Assembly (NCBI GenBank): GCA_910585385.1
Contig: CAJUDV010000003.1
Span: 27,798 to 91,797 of the forward strand
Source of the DNA: an uncultured Oscillibacter sp.
GTDB taxonomy: Bacteria > Bacillota > Clostridia > Oscillospirales > Oscillospiraceae
Direction of reading: 5' to 3'
Length of the DNA stretch: 64,000 nucleotides
Positions 39,814 to 49,065 of the stretch are shown here, one piece after another. Made by a program: the position numbers and the translations under genes. Under the pieces are notes generated by a model that did not search any database, had not been told where the DNA came from, and saw only the letters and a program-made list of their open reading frames with translations. Position 1 is the first letter of the stretch. The number at the start of each line of letters is the position of its first letter.

Positions 39814-41128
39814 GAACATCGGTATGCGCAAGGTACTGTATCTCTTGCTGGCCTTCCTTGTGGCGGTGATGATCTGGTTTTTTGTGGACGAAACCAACGA
39901 TGTTACGGTGGAGCGGGTGATCACAGGCGTTGAGATCATCTATACGGACGAAGATACCGTTTTGGCGGACCGGGGACTGATGCTGCTGGACGACGGCACA
40001 GACCTTACCATGGACATTACCGTCCGTGGAAAACGGCGGACCGTCTCGTGGATGGATAATGAGAGCGTCCGTGTGATTGTGGAATTAAAAAATATCACTG
40101 GGTCCGGAAAGCAGCGGGTGCCCTATCAGCTGTCGTTGGTCTCACCGTTTAACAACAGCGTACAGGTGAGCGACAGGAGCATTTCCATGGCCACCGTGAA
40201 TATCAGCGAGCTGTACAGCAAGCAGGTGGAGATCAAGTGCGAGCTGGTTGGCAACGTGGCGGAGGGCTACAACGCCGGACAGCTCCAGATGTCCCACAGC
40301 GAGATTGAGATCTGGGGTCAGCAGGAGATCATCGACCAGGTGGCCTACGCTAAGGTGAAGCTGGACATTGGCAGTGCCACAGGCAGTATCTCCGAGACGC
40401 TGGGGGTGCAGTACTACACCGCGGAGGGTGAAGCGCTGGACTCCGCCGGAATCCGCACCACTGTGGAGAAGATCCAGGTGACTCTGCCGGTGTTTGTCAC
40501 CAAGGAACTGCGGCTGACGATGAACTATGTTGACGCCCCCGGCGCCCGGCGCAGGAATATGAGTGCCAGCCTGGACCCGGAGACCATTATGGTCTCGGGA
40601 CCGGCGGAGGTGCTGCGGGATCGGGAGACTATTGTCCTGGGTGACTTTGATCTTCTCGCCGTCGGAAATACGGAGAGCACCCACACCTACGGCATCACGG
40701 TGCCGGATGGGTGTACAAACCTCAGCGGGGTCACCCGGTCCACCCTGACCATCTCCTATCCGGACAAGACCACCGCTATGGTAATGACGAACCGCATTCG
40801 TTTCGACAATGAGCCCGAGGGCAGAAATCTGGATGTGCAGACGCCGGAGATCGTGGTGTCGGTCTTTGGCACCGAGGCGGATGTGTCGGCCCTCAGCGGG
40901 GAGAATATCACCCTGGCGGCAGATCTCAGCGACTATGGCTCCGCCTTGGGGACCTATGCCATTCCGGCGGTGGTGGAGATTGACTCCGGCGGTGACATCG
41001 GCGTCACGGGAGAGTATGAGATCCAGGTGACCATCCGTGAGCCCGGCGACGAGCCGGAGCCTTCGGATGAAGACCAGGTTTCCGCAATGAACCCGGATGA
41101 AGGCGGAGGAGAAGGAGAGGAACCATGA
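39803..41128 (+). CDS. cdaR: CdaR (YbbR-domain protein)
   Basis: A 441-residue protein with a single N-terminal membrane segment (VLYLLLAFLVAVMIWFFV) and four or so extracytoplasmic YbbR repeats (e.g., LMNYVDAPGA..., MVSGPAEVLRDRETI, ...). It ends in an acidic tail (DEPEPSDEDQ...). CdaR binds CdaA and adjusts its activity. The ATG overlaps cdaA by 11 bases. Confidence 0.93.
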   Translation: MENKNIGMRKVLYLLLAFLVAVMIWFFVDETNDVTVERVITGVEIIYTDEDTVLADRGLMLLDDGTDLTMDITVRGKRRTVSWMDNESVRVIVELKNITGSGKQRVPYQLSLVSPFNNSVQVSDRSISMATVNISELYSKQVEIKCELVGNVAEGYNAGQLQMSHSEIEIWGQQEIIDQVAYAKVKLDIGSATGSISETLGVQYYTAEGEALDSAGIRTTVEKIQVTLPVFVTKELRLTMNYVDAPGARRRNMSASLDPETIMVSGPAEVLRDRETIVLGDFDLLAVGNTESTHTYGITVPDGCTNLSGVTRSTLTISYPDKTTAMVMTNRIRFDNEPEGRNLDVQTPEIVVSVFGTEADVSALSGENITLAADLSDYGSALGTYAIPAVVEIDSGGDIGVTGEYEIQVTIREPGDEPEPSDEDQVSAMNPDEGGGEGEEP

Positions 41129-41535
41129 CCCAGATCGCAACAGTAGAGCGGATTATTGACGCAGACCACGCGGAGATCTCCGTACCCCGGAAGTCCGCCT
41201 GCGGACACGACTGCGAGGAGTGCGCCGGCTGCGGCGTCACCGGCGCGGCGGTTCACGCCCGGGCCCTGAATCCCATCGGCGCCCGGCCCGGGCAGAAGGT
41301 GGTGGTGCAGAGCGATACCAATAAGATGCTGCGTATCGTCGCCTTGGTGTATCTCACGCCGGTACTGCTGTTTCTGGTCGGATATTTTATCACTATGGCG
41401 GTGACGTCCAGCGCGGCTATCCAGTACCTGGCTGCCGGGACCGGCTTTGCGGCGGGAATTTTGCTGGCGGTTCTCTATGACCGCCGCCTGCGGCAGCGGG
41501 GCGGGCTCTCTTTTCAGATTGTCCGGCTGTTCTGA
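41125..41535 (+). CDS. RseC/MucC-like membrane protein
   Basis: A 136-residue protein with an N-terminal cysteine cluster CGHDCEECAGCG, followed by two membrane segments (VALVYLTPVLLFLVGYFI; LAAGTGFAAGILLAVL). This is the RseC/MucC layout, a redox-related family whose members work with Rnf-type electron complexes (SoxR reduction in Gammaproteobacteria). The role in Clostridia is not defined. It overlaps cdaR by 4 bases and abuts the DUF5685 gene. Confidence 0.9.
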   Translation: MTQIATVERIIDADHAEISVPRKSACGHDCEECAGCGVTGAAVHARALNPIGARPGQKVVVQSDTNKMLRIVALVYLTPVLLFLVGYFITMAVTSSAAIQYLAAGTGFAAGILLAVLYDRRLRQRGGLSFQIVRLF

Positions 41536-42440
41536 TGTACGGCTATGTCAGGCCGCCCCTAAAGACGCTGCCGGAAGAGGAGACGGAGCGGTTTCGCCGT
41601 GTCTACTGCGGACTGTGCCACACCCTGGGCCAGCGGTATGGAGCGGCGGCCAGGTTCATCCTAAATTATGATTTCACATTTTTAGCCATTTTGCTCTCAG
41701 ATCCTGTTGAAGAGAGCTGCTCTAAATCCAGATGCATTGTCAGCCCAATCCGGCGGCGGAGTTTTCAGCCGTCCAGCGCCGCTCTGGAGCTGGCGGCGGA
41801 TGAGAGCGTCATTCTGGCTTATTGGCAGCTGCGGGACGGCGTGAAGGACCATGATTGGCTCCATGGAGTGAAGTACCGGAGCGTATCCAAAATTCTGGAA
41901 CCAGCCTACCGCAGGGCGGCGTCCCTCCGGCCTGCGTTTGATGAGCAGACCCGCCTCCAGCTGGCGCTTTTGGAACGGCTGGAAGCAGAGCGGTGCTCCT
42001 CCATTGACCAGGCGGCGGACGCTTTTGCGGCGCTGCTGGCGGCTGCCGCTCAGGAGGTGGATGACCCCGTCCGGCGGCGGGTGCTGGAACAGCTGCTCTA
42101 TCACCTGGGCCGCTGGGTCTATCTGGTGGATGCGGCGGACGATTTAAAAAAAGACGCCCTCTCCGGAGACTACAACCCTGTGGCGCTGCGTTTTGGTTTA
42201 GGAGACGGCGTTTGGACGGCGGAGGCACGGCGGGAGTTTGCCGCAACGCTGGACCACTCCATCCATATGATGGCGACAGCCTTTGAGCTGTGGGACTTCG
42301 GCGTTTGGACGCCGGTTTTGGAAAGCACCCTGTATACCGGCCTGTTTCAGGTGGGAAAGGCGGTACTGGACGGCAGGTTTCGGGCGGTCCGGCGGGGCAG
42401 GATCAGAAAGAATCACAAGAATGAAGAGGAAACCACATGA
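41535..42440 (+). CDS. DUF5685 family protein
   Basis: A 301-residue, mostly helical protein. The start MYGYVRPPLKTLPEEETERFRRVYCGLCHTLGQRYG is typical of DUF5685, with a CGLCH motif that may bind metal or a cofactor, and a later VYLVDAADDLKKDALSGDYNPVALRFG, a prenyl-synthase-like DAADDxxxD pattern. Function unknown. It starts on the last base of the RseC-like gene stop and overlaps the J-domain gene by 4 bases, a pairing suggesting the two proteins work together. Confidence 0.85.
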   Translation: MYGYVRPPLKTLPEEETERFRRVYCGLCHTLGQRYGAAARFILNYDFTFLAILLSDPVEESCSKSRCIVSPIRRRSFQPSSAALELAADESVILAYWQLRDGVKDHDWLHGVKYRSVSKILEPAYRRAASLRPAFDEQTRLQLALLERLEAERCSSIDQAADAFAALLAAAAQEVDDPVRRRVLEQLLYHLGRWVYLVDAADDLKKDALSGDYNPVALRFGLGDGVWTAEARREFAATLDHSIHMMATAFELWDFGVWTPVLESTLYTGLFQVGKAVLDGRFRAVRRGRIRKNHKNEEETT

Positions 42441-43051
42441 ACGATCCCTATCAGGTATTAGGCGTCTCTGAGAGCGCGACGGATGAGGAAATTAAAAAGG
42501 CCTATCGGGACTTAGCCAGAAAGTACCATCCGGACAACTACCACGATAATCCCCTGGCGGATCTGGCTCAGGAGCGGATGAAGGAGATTAACGCTGCGTA
42601 TGAGCGGATCACCAAGGAGCGCAGTGGCGGCGGACGGCCGGGAAGCAGCAATGGTTACGGATACGGTGGGCAGCAGTACAGAACCTCCAGTTCCTCATCT
42701 GTGCTTCAGCAGGCCCGCATGGCTGTCAATTCCGGCGATTTGAGCCGGGCGGAGGCTCTGCTGGCCAATTACAGCGACCACAACGCCGAGTGGAATTTTC
42801 TCAAGGGTGTGATCTGCTATCGACGGGGCTGGATGGACGAGGCCAAGCGGTATTATGAGACCGCCTGTCAGATGGACCCGGGCAATCTGGAGTACCGCCA
42901 AGCGATGAGCTTTATGGCAAACGGGCCCAGGGGCGCCTACCGGCCTGGAGGCGGACCTTTTGGAACGGAGGTCTGTCCCGGCAATCTGTGCCTGGAGCTG
43001 TGTTGTATCTATACGCTCTGTAACGGCGGCGGTTATTTCTTCTGCTGCTGA
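42437..43051 (+). CDS. J-domain protein with Cys-rich tail
   Basis: A 204-residue protein. Residues ~1-62 are a J-domain (PYQVLGVSESATDEEIKKAYRDLARKYHPDNY) with the essential HPD, so it should stimulate a DnaK-type chaperone. A Gly/Ser/Tyr-rich linker (~65-90) leads to TPR-like helices (LQQARMAVNSGDLSRAEALL ... WMDEAKRYYETACQMDP), and it ends in a hydrophobic Cys-rich tail (CPGNLCLELCCIYTLCNGGGYFFCC). The zinc-finger of DnaJ is absent. Partner of DUF5685 and the final gene of the cdaA operon. Confidence 0.9.
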   Translation: MNDPYQVLGVSESATDEEIKKAYRDLARKYHPDNYHDNPLADLAQERMKEINAAYERITKERSGGGRPGSSNGYGYGGQQYRTSSSSSVLQQARMAVNSGDLSRAEALLANYSDHNAEWNFLKGVICYRRGWMDEAKRYYETACQMDPGNLEYRQAMSFMANGPRGAYRPGGGPFGTEVCPGNLCLELCCIYTLCNGGGYFFCC

Positions 43052-43071
43052 GAGATGGGGAGGGAATTGAT

Positions 43072-43953
43072 TTGATCAAGAGTATGACCGGCTATGGCCG
43101 GGCCCGGCGGGAGCTGCACAAGCGGGATATAACGGTGGAGGTTCGCTCTGTCAACAACCGTTATCTGGATTGTGCGGTGAGGATGCCCCGGATGTATGCC
43201 TTTGCAGAGGACGCCGTGAAACAGTGTGTTCAAAAGGCCGTCTCCCGGGGAAAGGTGGATGTGTTCATCAGTGTGGACGCCTCCGCCGCCGACGTGGCGA
43301 AGGTCGCCGTTAACCGGGAGCTGGCCGCCCAGTACGCCGCCGCTCTGAAAGAGCTGTCGGAGGTCTGCGGTCCCACGGCTTATCGGGTTACGCCGGACCA
43401 GCTGGCCCGTTTTCCGGACGTCCTTACCGTCACCAAGGCGGATGAGGATTTGGAGACGGTCAGCGCGGACCTGTGCACCGTGCTGGAGGAGGCCTTGGCG
43501 TCTTTCAACGCCATGCGGGCGACGGAGGGAGCCAGGCTGGCAGAGGACATCGGAAACCGTTTGGACAACATCCTGACCGGTACCGGCCAGGTGGAGGCTC
43601 GCTCCCCGGAGACGGTGGCGGAGTACCGTCGGAAGCTCACCGCCAGGATGCAGGAGGTGCTCCAGAGCGCCACGGTGGACGAGCAGCGCATTCTCACCGA
43701 GGCGGCTGTTTACGCCGACAAGGTTGCCGTAGATGAGGAGACGGTCCGCCTGAGAAGCCACGTGAGCCAGCTGCGGAACATGTTGACCTCTGACGAGCCC
43801 ATGGGCCGCAAAATGGATTTTTTAATCCAGGAGGTCAATCGGGAGTCCAATACCATCGGCTCTAAATGCAGTGACGTGGAGATTGCCCAGGTGGTGGTAA
43901 ACCTCAAGGCCGAGGTGGAGAAGATGCGTGAGCAGGTTCAGAACGTGGAGTGA
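43072..43953 (+). CDS. yicC: YicC-family endoribonuclease
   Basis: A 293-residue protein beginning MIKSMTGYGRARRE, the YicC hallmark, and ending SNTIGSKCSDVEIAQVVVNLKAEVEKMREQVQNVE. YicC/YloC proteins are endoribonucleases that cleave structured RNA. The TTG at 43072 with GGGGAGG upstream preserves the conserved N-terminus; an ATG 12 bases later would cut it. First gene of the yicC-remA-gmk-rpoZ-priA group. Confidence 0.95.
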   Translation: MIKSMTGYGRARRELHKRDITVEVRSVNNRYLDCAVRMPRMYAFAEDAVKQCVQKAVSRGKVDVFISVDASAADVAKVAVNRELAAQYAAALKELSEVCGPTAYRVTPDQLARFPDVLTVTKADEDLETVSADLCTVLEEALASFNAMRATEGARLAEDIGNRLDNILTGTGQVEARSPETVAEYRRKLTARMQEVLQSATVDEQRILTEAAVYADKVAVDEETVRLRSHVSQLRNMLTSDEPMGRKMDFLIQEVNRESNTIGSKCSDVEIAQVVVNLKAEVEKMREQVQNVE

Positions 43954-43956
43954 GCC

Positions 43957-44211
43957 ATGAAGTTGATTAACATCGGATTTGGAAACCTGATTTCGGAGGA
44001 GCGGCTGGTGGCCGTTATCAGCCCAGACTCCGCCCCGGTGAAGCGCATGATCCAGGAAACCCGGGAGCGGGGGATGCTGATCGACGCCACCTACGGGCGG
44101 AAGACCGCCTCCGTCTTTGTGATGGACAGCGACCATGTGGTCCTGTCGGCCCTGCCGCCGGAACGGTTTGGCGGCAGAGCGGAGAATGCAGAGGAGCGTG
44201 AGCGCATATGA
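43957..44211 (+). CDS. remA: Extracellular matrix regulator RemA family (DUF370)
   Basis: An 84-residue protein: INIGFGNLISEERLVAVISPDSAPVKRMIQETRERGMLIDATYGRKTASVF, the RemA signature. In Bacillus RemA is a DNA-binding activator of biofilm matrix and osmolyte genes. Conserved position before gmk, which it overlaps by 4 bases. Confidence 0.96.
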   Translation: MKLINIGFGNLISEERLVAVISPDSAPVKRMIQETRERGMLIDATYGRKTASVFVMDSDHVVLSALPPERFGGRAENAEERERI

Positions 44212-44804
44212 AGAGAGGAAAGACCTTTATCGTCTCCGGCCCGTCGGGGGTCGGCAAAAGCACCGTGCTTAAGGCGCTGCTGGACCGGCGGGAGAACGTG
44301 TATTTCTCCGTATCCGCGACTACCCGGGAGATTCGCTCCGGCGAGGAGGACGGTGTGCACTACCACTTCCTGGAGGTGGATACCTTCCGCCAATGGATCG
44401 CAAGAGAGGAGTTTTTGGAGTACGCGGAATACGTGGGCAATTTCTATGGCACGCCCAAGCGGTATGTAGACGAGGCCATGGACAGGGGAGAAGATGTGAT
44501 CCTGGACATTGAGATCCAAGGTGCTATCCAGGTGAAGGGCAAGCGGCCGGAGACCGTCAGCGTCTTTATCGCTCCGCCCAGCTGGGCAGAGCTGGAGCGC
44601 CGTCTCACGGAGCGGGGCACTGATAGCCCTGATAAAATCCAAAAGCGGCTGCTGCGGGCAAAGGTGGAGTTCCAGACGGCACATACCTATGATTATTTTG
44701 TCATCAACGACAATATAGAAAACGCAGTGCGGGAGCTGGACGCCATTATGACCGCGGAGCACTGCAAACCCAAGGAGCGTATGGAGATCATCAACGGAAA
44801 TTGA
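44208..44804 (+). CDS. gmk: Guanylate kinase
   Basis: A 198-residue kinase converting GMP to GDP. P-loop SGPSGVGKSTVLKA, then SVSATTREIRSGEEDGVHYHF, EYAEYVGNFYGTP and DVILDIEIQGAIQVK. Normal length. Confidence 0.98.
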   Translation: MKRGKTFIVSGPSGVGKSTVLKALLDRRENVYFSVSATTREIRSGEEDGVHYHFLEVDTFRQWIAREEFLEYAEYVGNFYGTPKRYVDEAMDRGEDVILDIEIQGAIQVKGKRPETVSVFIAPPSWAELERRLTERGTDSPDKIQKRLLRAKVEFQTAHTYDYFVINDNIENAVRELDAIMTAEHCKPKERMEIINGN

Positions 44805-44877
44805 GGCCGTCTTTATAAAAGCGGCGGTTTCCGGCAAAATTTTTGAGCCTGATTTGGCAGAATGGAAGTAGAGTATT

Positions 44878-45099
44878 ATGATGTTGTATCCTGCAATGGA
44901 CAAATTGACAAGCTATGTGCCCAACCGCTATATGCTGGTGAATGTGGTGGCCCGCCGGGCTCGCCAGATCGCCGAGGCCGCCGAGGAGGCGGGAGAGCCG
45001 CTGGACGAGAAGCCGGTGACCCTGGCCATCCACGAGGTGGCGGAGGGCCGCTTGGAAGCCGGCGGCGTGGATCCGACGGCAGAAGAGGAAGGGGAGTAA
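44878..45099 (+). CDS. rpoZ: DNA-directed RNA polymerase subunit omega
   Basis: A 73-residue omega subunit with MDKLTSYVPNRYMLVNVVARRARQIAEAAEE, and KPVTLAIHEVAEGRL. It helps assemble RNA polymerase. Two ATG codons are adjacent (44878, 44881); the first is used here. Downstream of gmk as usual. Confidence 0.93.
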   Translation: MMLYPAMDKLTSYVPNRYMLVNVVARRARQIAEAAEEAGEPLDEKPVTLAIHEVAEGRLEAGGVDPTAEEEGE

Positions 45100-45121
45100 C
45101 CGGCGCGAAAGGGGGCGGGGC

Positions 45122-47590
45122 ATGGAGGCCGCTGTGATTTGCAAGGTCGCGGTCAGTGCCGCGCCCTATGCCATAGACAAGCCCTACGACTACCTGGTAC
45201 CGGAGGCCATGATGGAGACCGCGGTCCCCGGCGTTCGGGTAATGGTCCCCTTTGGGCGGGGAAACCGAAGCGCTGAGGGCATGGTCCTGACTCGGGGAAC
45301 GGGCGTGCGGACAAAAAAACTCAAGCCTTTGACAGCGGTGCTGGATCGGGAGCCGGTATTGGACCGGGCGGGGATCGAACTGGCCCTGTGGATGCGGCAG
45401 CGGTACTTCTGCACGCTCTTCGAGGCGGTGAAGACCATCCTGCCCACCGGGTTATGGTATCAGCTCCGGGAGGTCTGGAAGCTGACGAATCCGCAGCTGG
45501 ACCGCCTGACAGCGGACAGCATGGCCGCCTCTGTCAGGCGGGCTGTACCGGTGTTGGACGTGCTGTATGCCGGCGGCGGCAGCGCGGATTTGGAGACACT
45601 GCGTTCCAGCTGCGGCCAACAGACGGAGACGGTGCTGCGCGGGCTTCAAAAGGTTGGCCTGGTTGTCTGTGAGACCGCCGCCAGGCGAAAGGTTGTGGAC
45701 CGCTCCCGCCGGATGGCGGAGCTTGCTATTCCCGTGGAGGAAGCGCTGGCCGCGGTGGAGCCGAAGCGGCGCTCCGCGCCTCAGCGTTATGAGGTAGTGA
45801 ACCTTTTGGCCTCCGCCGGGCGGATCTCTGCCGCCGATGTGTGCTATTTTACCGGCGCGTCCATGCGGACGCTGCGGGCTCTGGAGAAGGGCGGCCTGGT
45901 GGCCTTTTCCCAGGAGGAGACTCTGCGGCTTTCCCCTCCGGAGCAGGTGGAACCGGGACCGGCCATAATATTGAGCGGGGAACAGCAGGCCGCTTTTGAC
46001 CAGATCCTCTCTCTGACGGAAAAACCTGCGGCGCAGGCGGCGCTTTTGCAGGGGGTCACCGGCAGCGGTAAGACCCAGGTCTATCTGCGGCTGGTACAGG
46101 AGGTGCTGGCCAGGGGCAAGGACGCCATGGTGCTGGTGCCGGAGATCGCGCTGACGCCTCAGATGATGCGAAAATTTTCCTCCTATTTTGGAGACCGGGC
46201 GGCCATGCTCCACAGCGGACTGCGCATGACGGAACGCTACGACCAGTGGAAGCGTATTCGGCGGGGGGAGGTTCAGGTGGTATTGGGCACCCGGTCCGCC
46301 ATTTTTGCGCCGCTGAGGAACCTTGGTATGATTATTTTGGACGAGGAGCAGGAGAGCAGTTATCAGTCAGAAAATCCGCCTCGGTATCATACTCGAGACG
46401 TGGCAAAATACCTCTGCGGCCGGTATGGAGCTACGCTGGTGCTGGGTTCCGCCACACCGGCGGTGGAGACCGCCTGGGCCGCGGAGAGCGGTGTCTATCA
46501 CAAAGCCTTGCTGCGGAAGCGGTATAATCAAAGAGCCCTTCCGGAAGTTCTGGTGGCGGATCTCCGGGAGGAGATTCACAATGGGAACCCCGGCCTGATT
46601 GGCGCTGTTTTGCGTCGGGAGTTGGAGAAAAACCTCTCCCAGGGAGAACAGAGTATCTTGTTTTTGAATCGCCGGGGAAACAGCCGGATGCTGTTGTGCG
46701 GGGAGTGCGGCCATGTGCCGGAATGTCCACGGTGCAGCACGGCGCTGACCTATCACTCCGCCAATGGGCGGCTGATGTGCCACTACTGCGGGCACTCCCA
46801 GCGGGTGAGCGACGCCTGCCCTGTATGCGGAGGCAGAATGAAGCACGTGGGCGCCGGTACCCAGCGGGTGGAGGAGGAGCTGAGGGATCTATTTCCGGAG
46901 GCGGGGATTCTGCGAATGGATACTGACACTGCCTCTGGCCGCCACGAGGAGATCCTGTCCCAATTTGAAAACGAGAGGATTCCTATACTGCTGGGTACCC
47001 AGATGGTGGCCAAAGGGCTGGATTTTGAAAATGTGACGCTGGTGGGCGTGTTGTCTGCCGACATTTCACTGTATGTGGATAATTACCGGGCCGCTGAACG
47101 GACGTTCAGCCTGCTGACCCAAGTGGTGGGCCGGGCGGGCCGGGGAGACCGGGCAGGCCGGGCGGTAATTCAGACCTATACGCCGGAAAATGATGTGATC
47201 CGGTGCGCGGCCCGGCAGGATTACGAGGGGTTCTATGAGCACGAGATCAGGCTGCGCCGGCTGCGGCGCTGTCCGCCCTTCGCGGACCTCTTTACCTTCA
47301 CAGTCTCCGGGGCGGAGGAGGGGCGTGTCCTGCGGGCTGCGGCGGCCCTGCGGGAGCGGCTGCGGAGCTTATACGCTGCGGACCAGGCAGCGGACAGCCA
47401 GCCGGAGGTTCTGGGTCCCGCCCCCGCGCCGGTGGTGAAACTGAATAACCGCTACCGTTACCGGGTGCTTCTGGTGGGAAAAAACGACAGGACAACCCGG
47501 GAGCTGGTAAGCTGGGCGATGAAAGAATTTGCCAACAACCGCGAAAATCGCGGACTTCATATTTTTGCGGACTGCAACGGACTGGAGTGA
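45122..47590 (+). CDS. priA: Primosomal protein N' (replication restart helicase PriA)
   Basis: An 822-residue 3'-5' helicase that restarts stalled forks. N-terminal DNA-binding domain, then Walker A LQGVTGSGKTQVYLRL, DEEQESS box, a zinc region of CGECGHVPECPRCSTALTYH and CHYCGHSQRVSDACPVCGG, and helicase motifs QVVGRAGRGDR. Normal length. ATG after GGGGGCGGGG. Confidence 0.98.
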   Translation: MEAAVICKVAVSAAPYAIDKPYDYLVPEAMMETAVPGVRVMVPFGRGNRSAEGMVLTRGTGVRTKKLKPLTAVLDREPVLDRAGIELALWMRQRYFCTLFEAVKTILPTGLWYQLREVWKLTNPQLDRLTADSMAASVRRAVPVLDVLYAGGGSADLETLRSSCGQQTETVLRGLQKVGLVVCETAARRKVVDRSRRMAELAIPVEEALAAVEPKRRSAPQRYEVVNLLASAGRISAADVCYFTGASMRTLRALEKGGLVAFSQEETLRLSPPEQVEPGPAIILSGEQQAAFDQILSLTEKPAAQAALLQGVTGSGKTQVYLRLVQEVLARGKDAMVLVPEIALTPQMMRKFSSYFGDRAAMLHSGLRMTERYDQWKRIRRGEVQVVLGTRSAIFAPLRNLGMIILDEEQESSYQSENPPRYHTRDVAKYLCGRYGATLVLGSATPAVETAWAAESGVYHKALLRKRYNQRALPEVLVADLREEIHNGNPGLIGAVLRRELEKNLSQGEQSILFLNRRGNSRMLLCGECGHVPECPRCSTALTYHSANGRLMCHYCGHSQRVSDACPVCGGRMKHVGAGTQRVEEELRDLFPEAGILRMDTDTASGRHEEILSQFENERIPILLGTQMVAKGLDFENVTLVGVLSADISLYVDNYRAAERTFSLLTQVVGRAGRGDRAGRAVIQTYTPENDVIRCAARQDYEGFYEHEIRLRRLRRCPPFADLFTFTVSGAEEGRVLRAAAALRERLRSLYAADQAADSQPEVLGPAPAPVVKLNNRYRYRVLLVGKNDRTTRELVSWAMKEFANNRENRGLHIFADCNGLE

Positions 47591-47632
47591 GCGTCTAAAC
47601 GGCAGTTCGGACCATTGGGGAGGATAAAACTT

Positions 47633-48127
47633 ATGGCATTGCGAAAAATTGTGGAACAGGGGGAGGACTGCCTGACCAGGGTCTGCCGCCCCGTGACGGA
47701 CTTCAATGCCCGTCTGCGCCAGCTGCTGGATGACATGGCGGAGACCCTGACTGAGGCCAGTGGCGCGGGGCTTGCGGCTCCCCAAGTGGGGGTGCTGCGC
47801 CGTGTCTGTCTGGTGTTGGACGAAGATTCAGAGGAGTATCTGGAGCTGATTAATCCGGAGATTATCTCCCAGAGCGGCCAGCAGACGGGGCTGGAGGGCT
47901 GTCTCAGCGTTCCGGGCAAGTGGGGCATCGTCACTCGGCCCAATGTGGTGCGGATCAAGGCCCAGGACCGGGACGGCAATTGGTTTGAGGCCGAGGGCGA
48001 AGGGCTGACAGCCCGGGCGTTCTGCCATGAGATCGAACATCTGGACGGCCATATGTACACCGAGCACATCGACCATTTTCTCACGGAGGAGGAACTGCAG
48101 GAGTATCTGGACGAAGAGGAGGAGTGA
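47633..48127 (+). CDS. def: Peptide deformylase
   Basis: A 164-residue metalloenzyme removing formyl groups from nascent proteins. The three motifs are present: GAGLAAPQVG, EGCLSVPG and HEIEHLDG (metal ligands Cys and two His). The ATG at 47633 gives the usual MALRKI and follows GGGGAGG; an upstream in-frame start adds 6 residues. Separated from fmt by 4 bases. Confidence 0.98.
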   Translation: MALRKIVEQGEDCLTRVCRPVTDFNARLRQLLDDMAETLTEASGAGLAAPQVGVLRRVCLVLDEDSEEYLELINPEIISQSGQQTGLEGCLSVPGKWGIVTRPNVVRIKAQDRDGNWFEAEGEGLTARAFCHEIEHLDGHMYTEHIDHFLTEEELQEYLDEEEE

Positions 48128-48131
48128 GTCC

Positions 48132-49052
48132 ATGCGGATTTTGTTCATGGGGACACCGGAGTTTGCTGTGGCATCGTTGCGGCGCCTGGTGGAGGACGGC
48201 CACACGGTCTGCGGCGTCTTCACCCAGCCGGACAAACCAAAAAACCGGGGACACAGGCTGGCTTTCTCGCCTGTAAAGGAATATGCTTTGACAGAAAATA
48301 TCCCGGTTTTTCAGCCGCTCTCCATGCGGAACAGCGAGGCGCTGGACCTGGTGCTGGAGCTGGCGCCGGATTTGACTGTGGTGGCGGCCTACGGAAAAAT
48401 TCTGCCGGAGGACATTTTGAATGTTCCGCCCTACGGTTCCATCAATGTTCACTCGTCTCTTCTGCCTAAATATCGGGGGGCAGCCCCTATCAACTGGGCA
48501 ATTTTGAATGGTGAGAAGGAGACCGGCGTCTCCATTATGTATATGGCAAAAGAGCTGGATGCCGGAGATGTAATTCTGCAAAAGGCGACTCCCATCGGAG
48601 CGGAGGAGGACGCGCAGTCCCTCACTGCCCGTCTGGCGGAGCTGGGCGCGGAGGCATTGTCTGAGGCGGTGTCGGCGCTGGAGGCGGGGACCGCGGGGCG
48701 AACGCTCCAGGACGAGAGCCTGCAGACTTACGCATCCATGTTGAGCAAGGAGATGTCCCCTGTGGACTGGACTCGTTCCGCCCATGAGATCGCCTGTCAG
48801 GTGCGGGGGCTGATTCCATGGCCCTGCGCTTCCACAGATGTGATCGGCGGTGAGACCATCAAGCTGTTCTCTGTGCGGGAGACCGGCGAGATGACCGGAG
48901 GCGCTGCTGGGACCATTGTATCAGCTGGAAAGCATGGGATTGACGTTGTCTGCGGGGACGGCAGGCTGCTGCGAATCCTGGAACTTCAGGCCCAGGGCGG
49001 AAAGCGGATGACCGCGGCGGCCTACCTGCTGGGCCATCCAATTCAATGCTGA
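48132..49052 (+). CDS. fmt: Methionyl-tRNA formyltransferase
   Basis: A 306-residue enzyme formylating initiator tRNA. MRILFMGTPEFAVASLRRL, then the N10-formyl-THF site INVHSSLLPKYRGAAPINWAILNG and ITIMYMxxxLDAGD-type (VSIMYMAKELDAGDVI), then the C-terminal OB-like domain. Partners def. Confidence 0.98.
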   Translation: MRILFMGTPEFAVASLRRLVEDGHTVCGVFTQPDKPKNRGHRLAFSPVKEYALTENIPVFQPLSMRNSEALDLVLELAPDLTVVAAYGKILPEDILNVPPYGSINVHSSLLPKYRGAAPINWAILNGEKETGVSIMYMAKELDAGDVILQKATPIGAEEDAQSLTARLAELGAEALSEAVSALEAGTAGRTLQDESLQTYASMLSKEMSPVDWTRSAHEIACQVRGLIPWPCASTDVIGGETIKLFSVRETGEMTGGAAGTIVSAGKHGIDVVCGDGRLLRILELQAQGGKRMTAAAYLLGHPIQC

Positions 49053-49065
49053 ATCGAGGAAGAGT

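Noticed and set aside
43072..43086. ATG 12 bases into yicC as the start
   Set aside because: It would remove the conserved MIKS part; the TTG has the better site and matches the family start.
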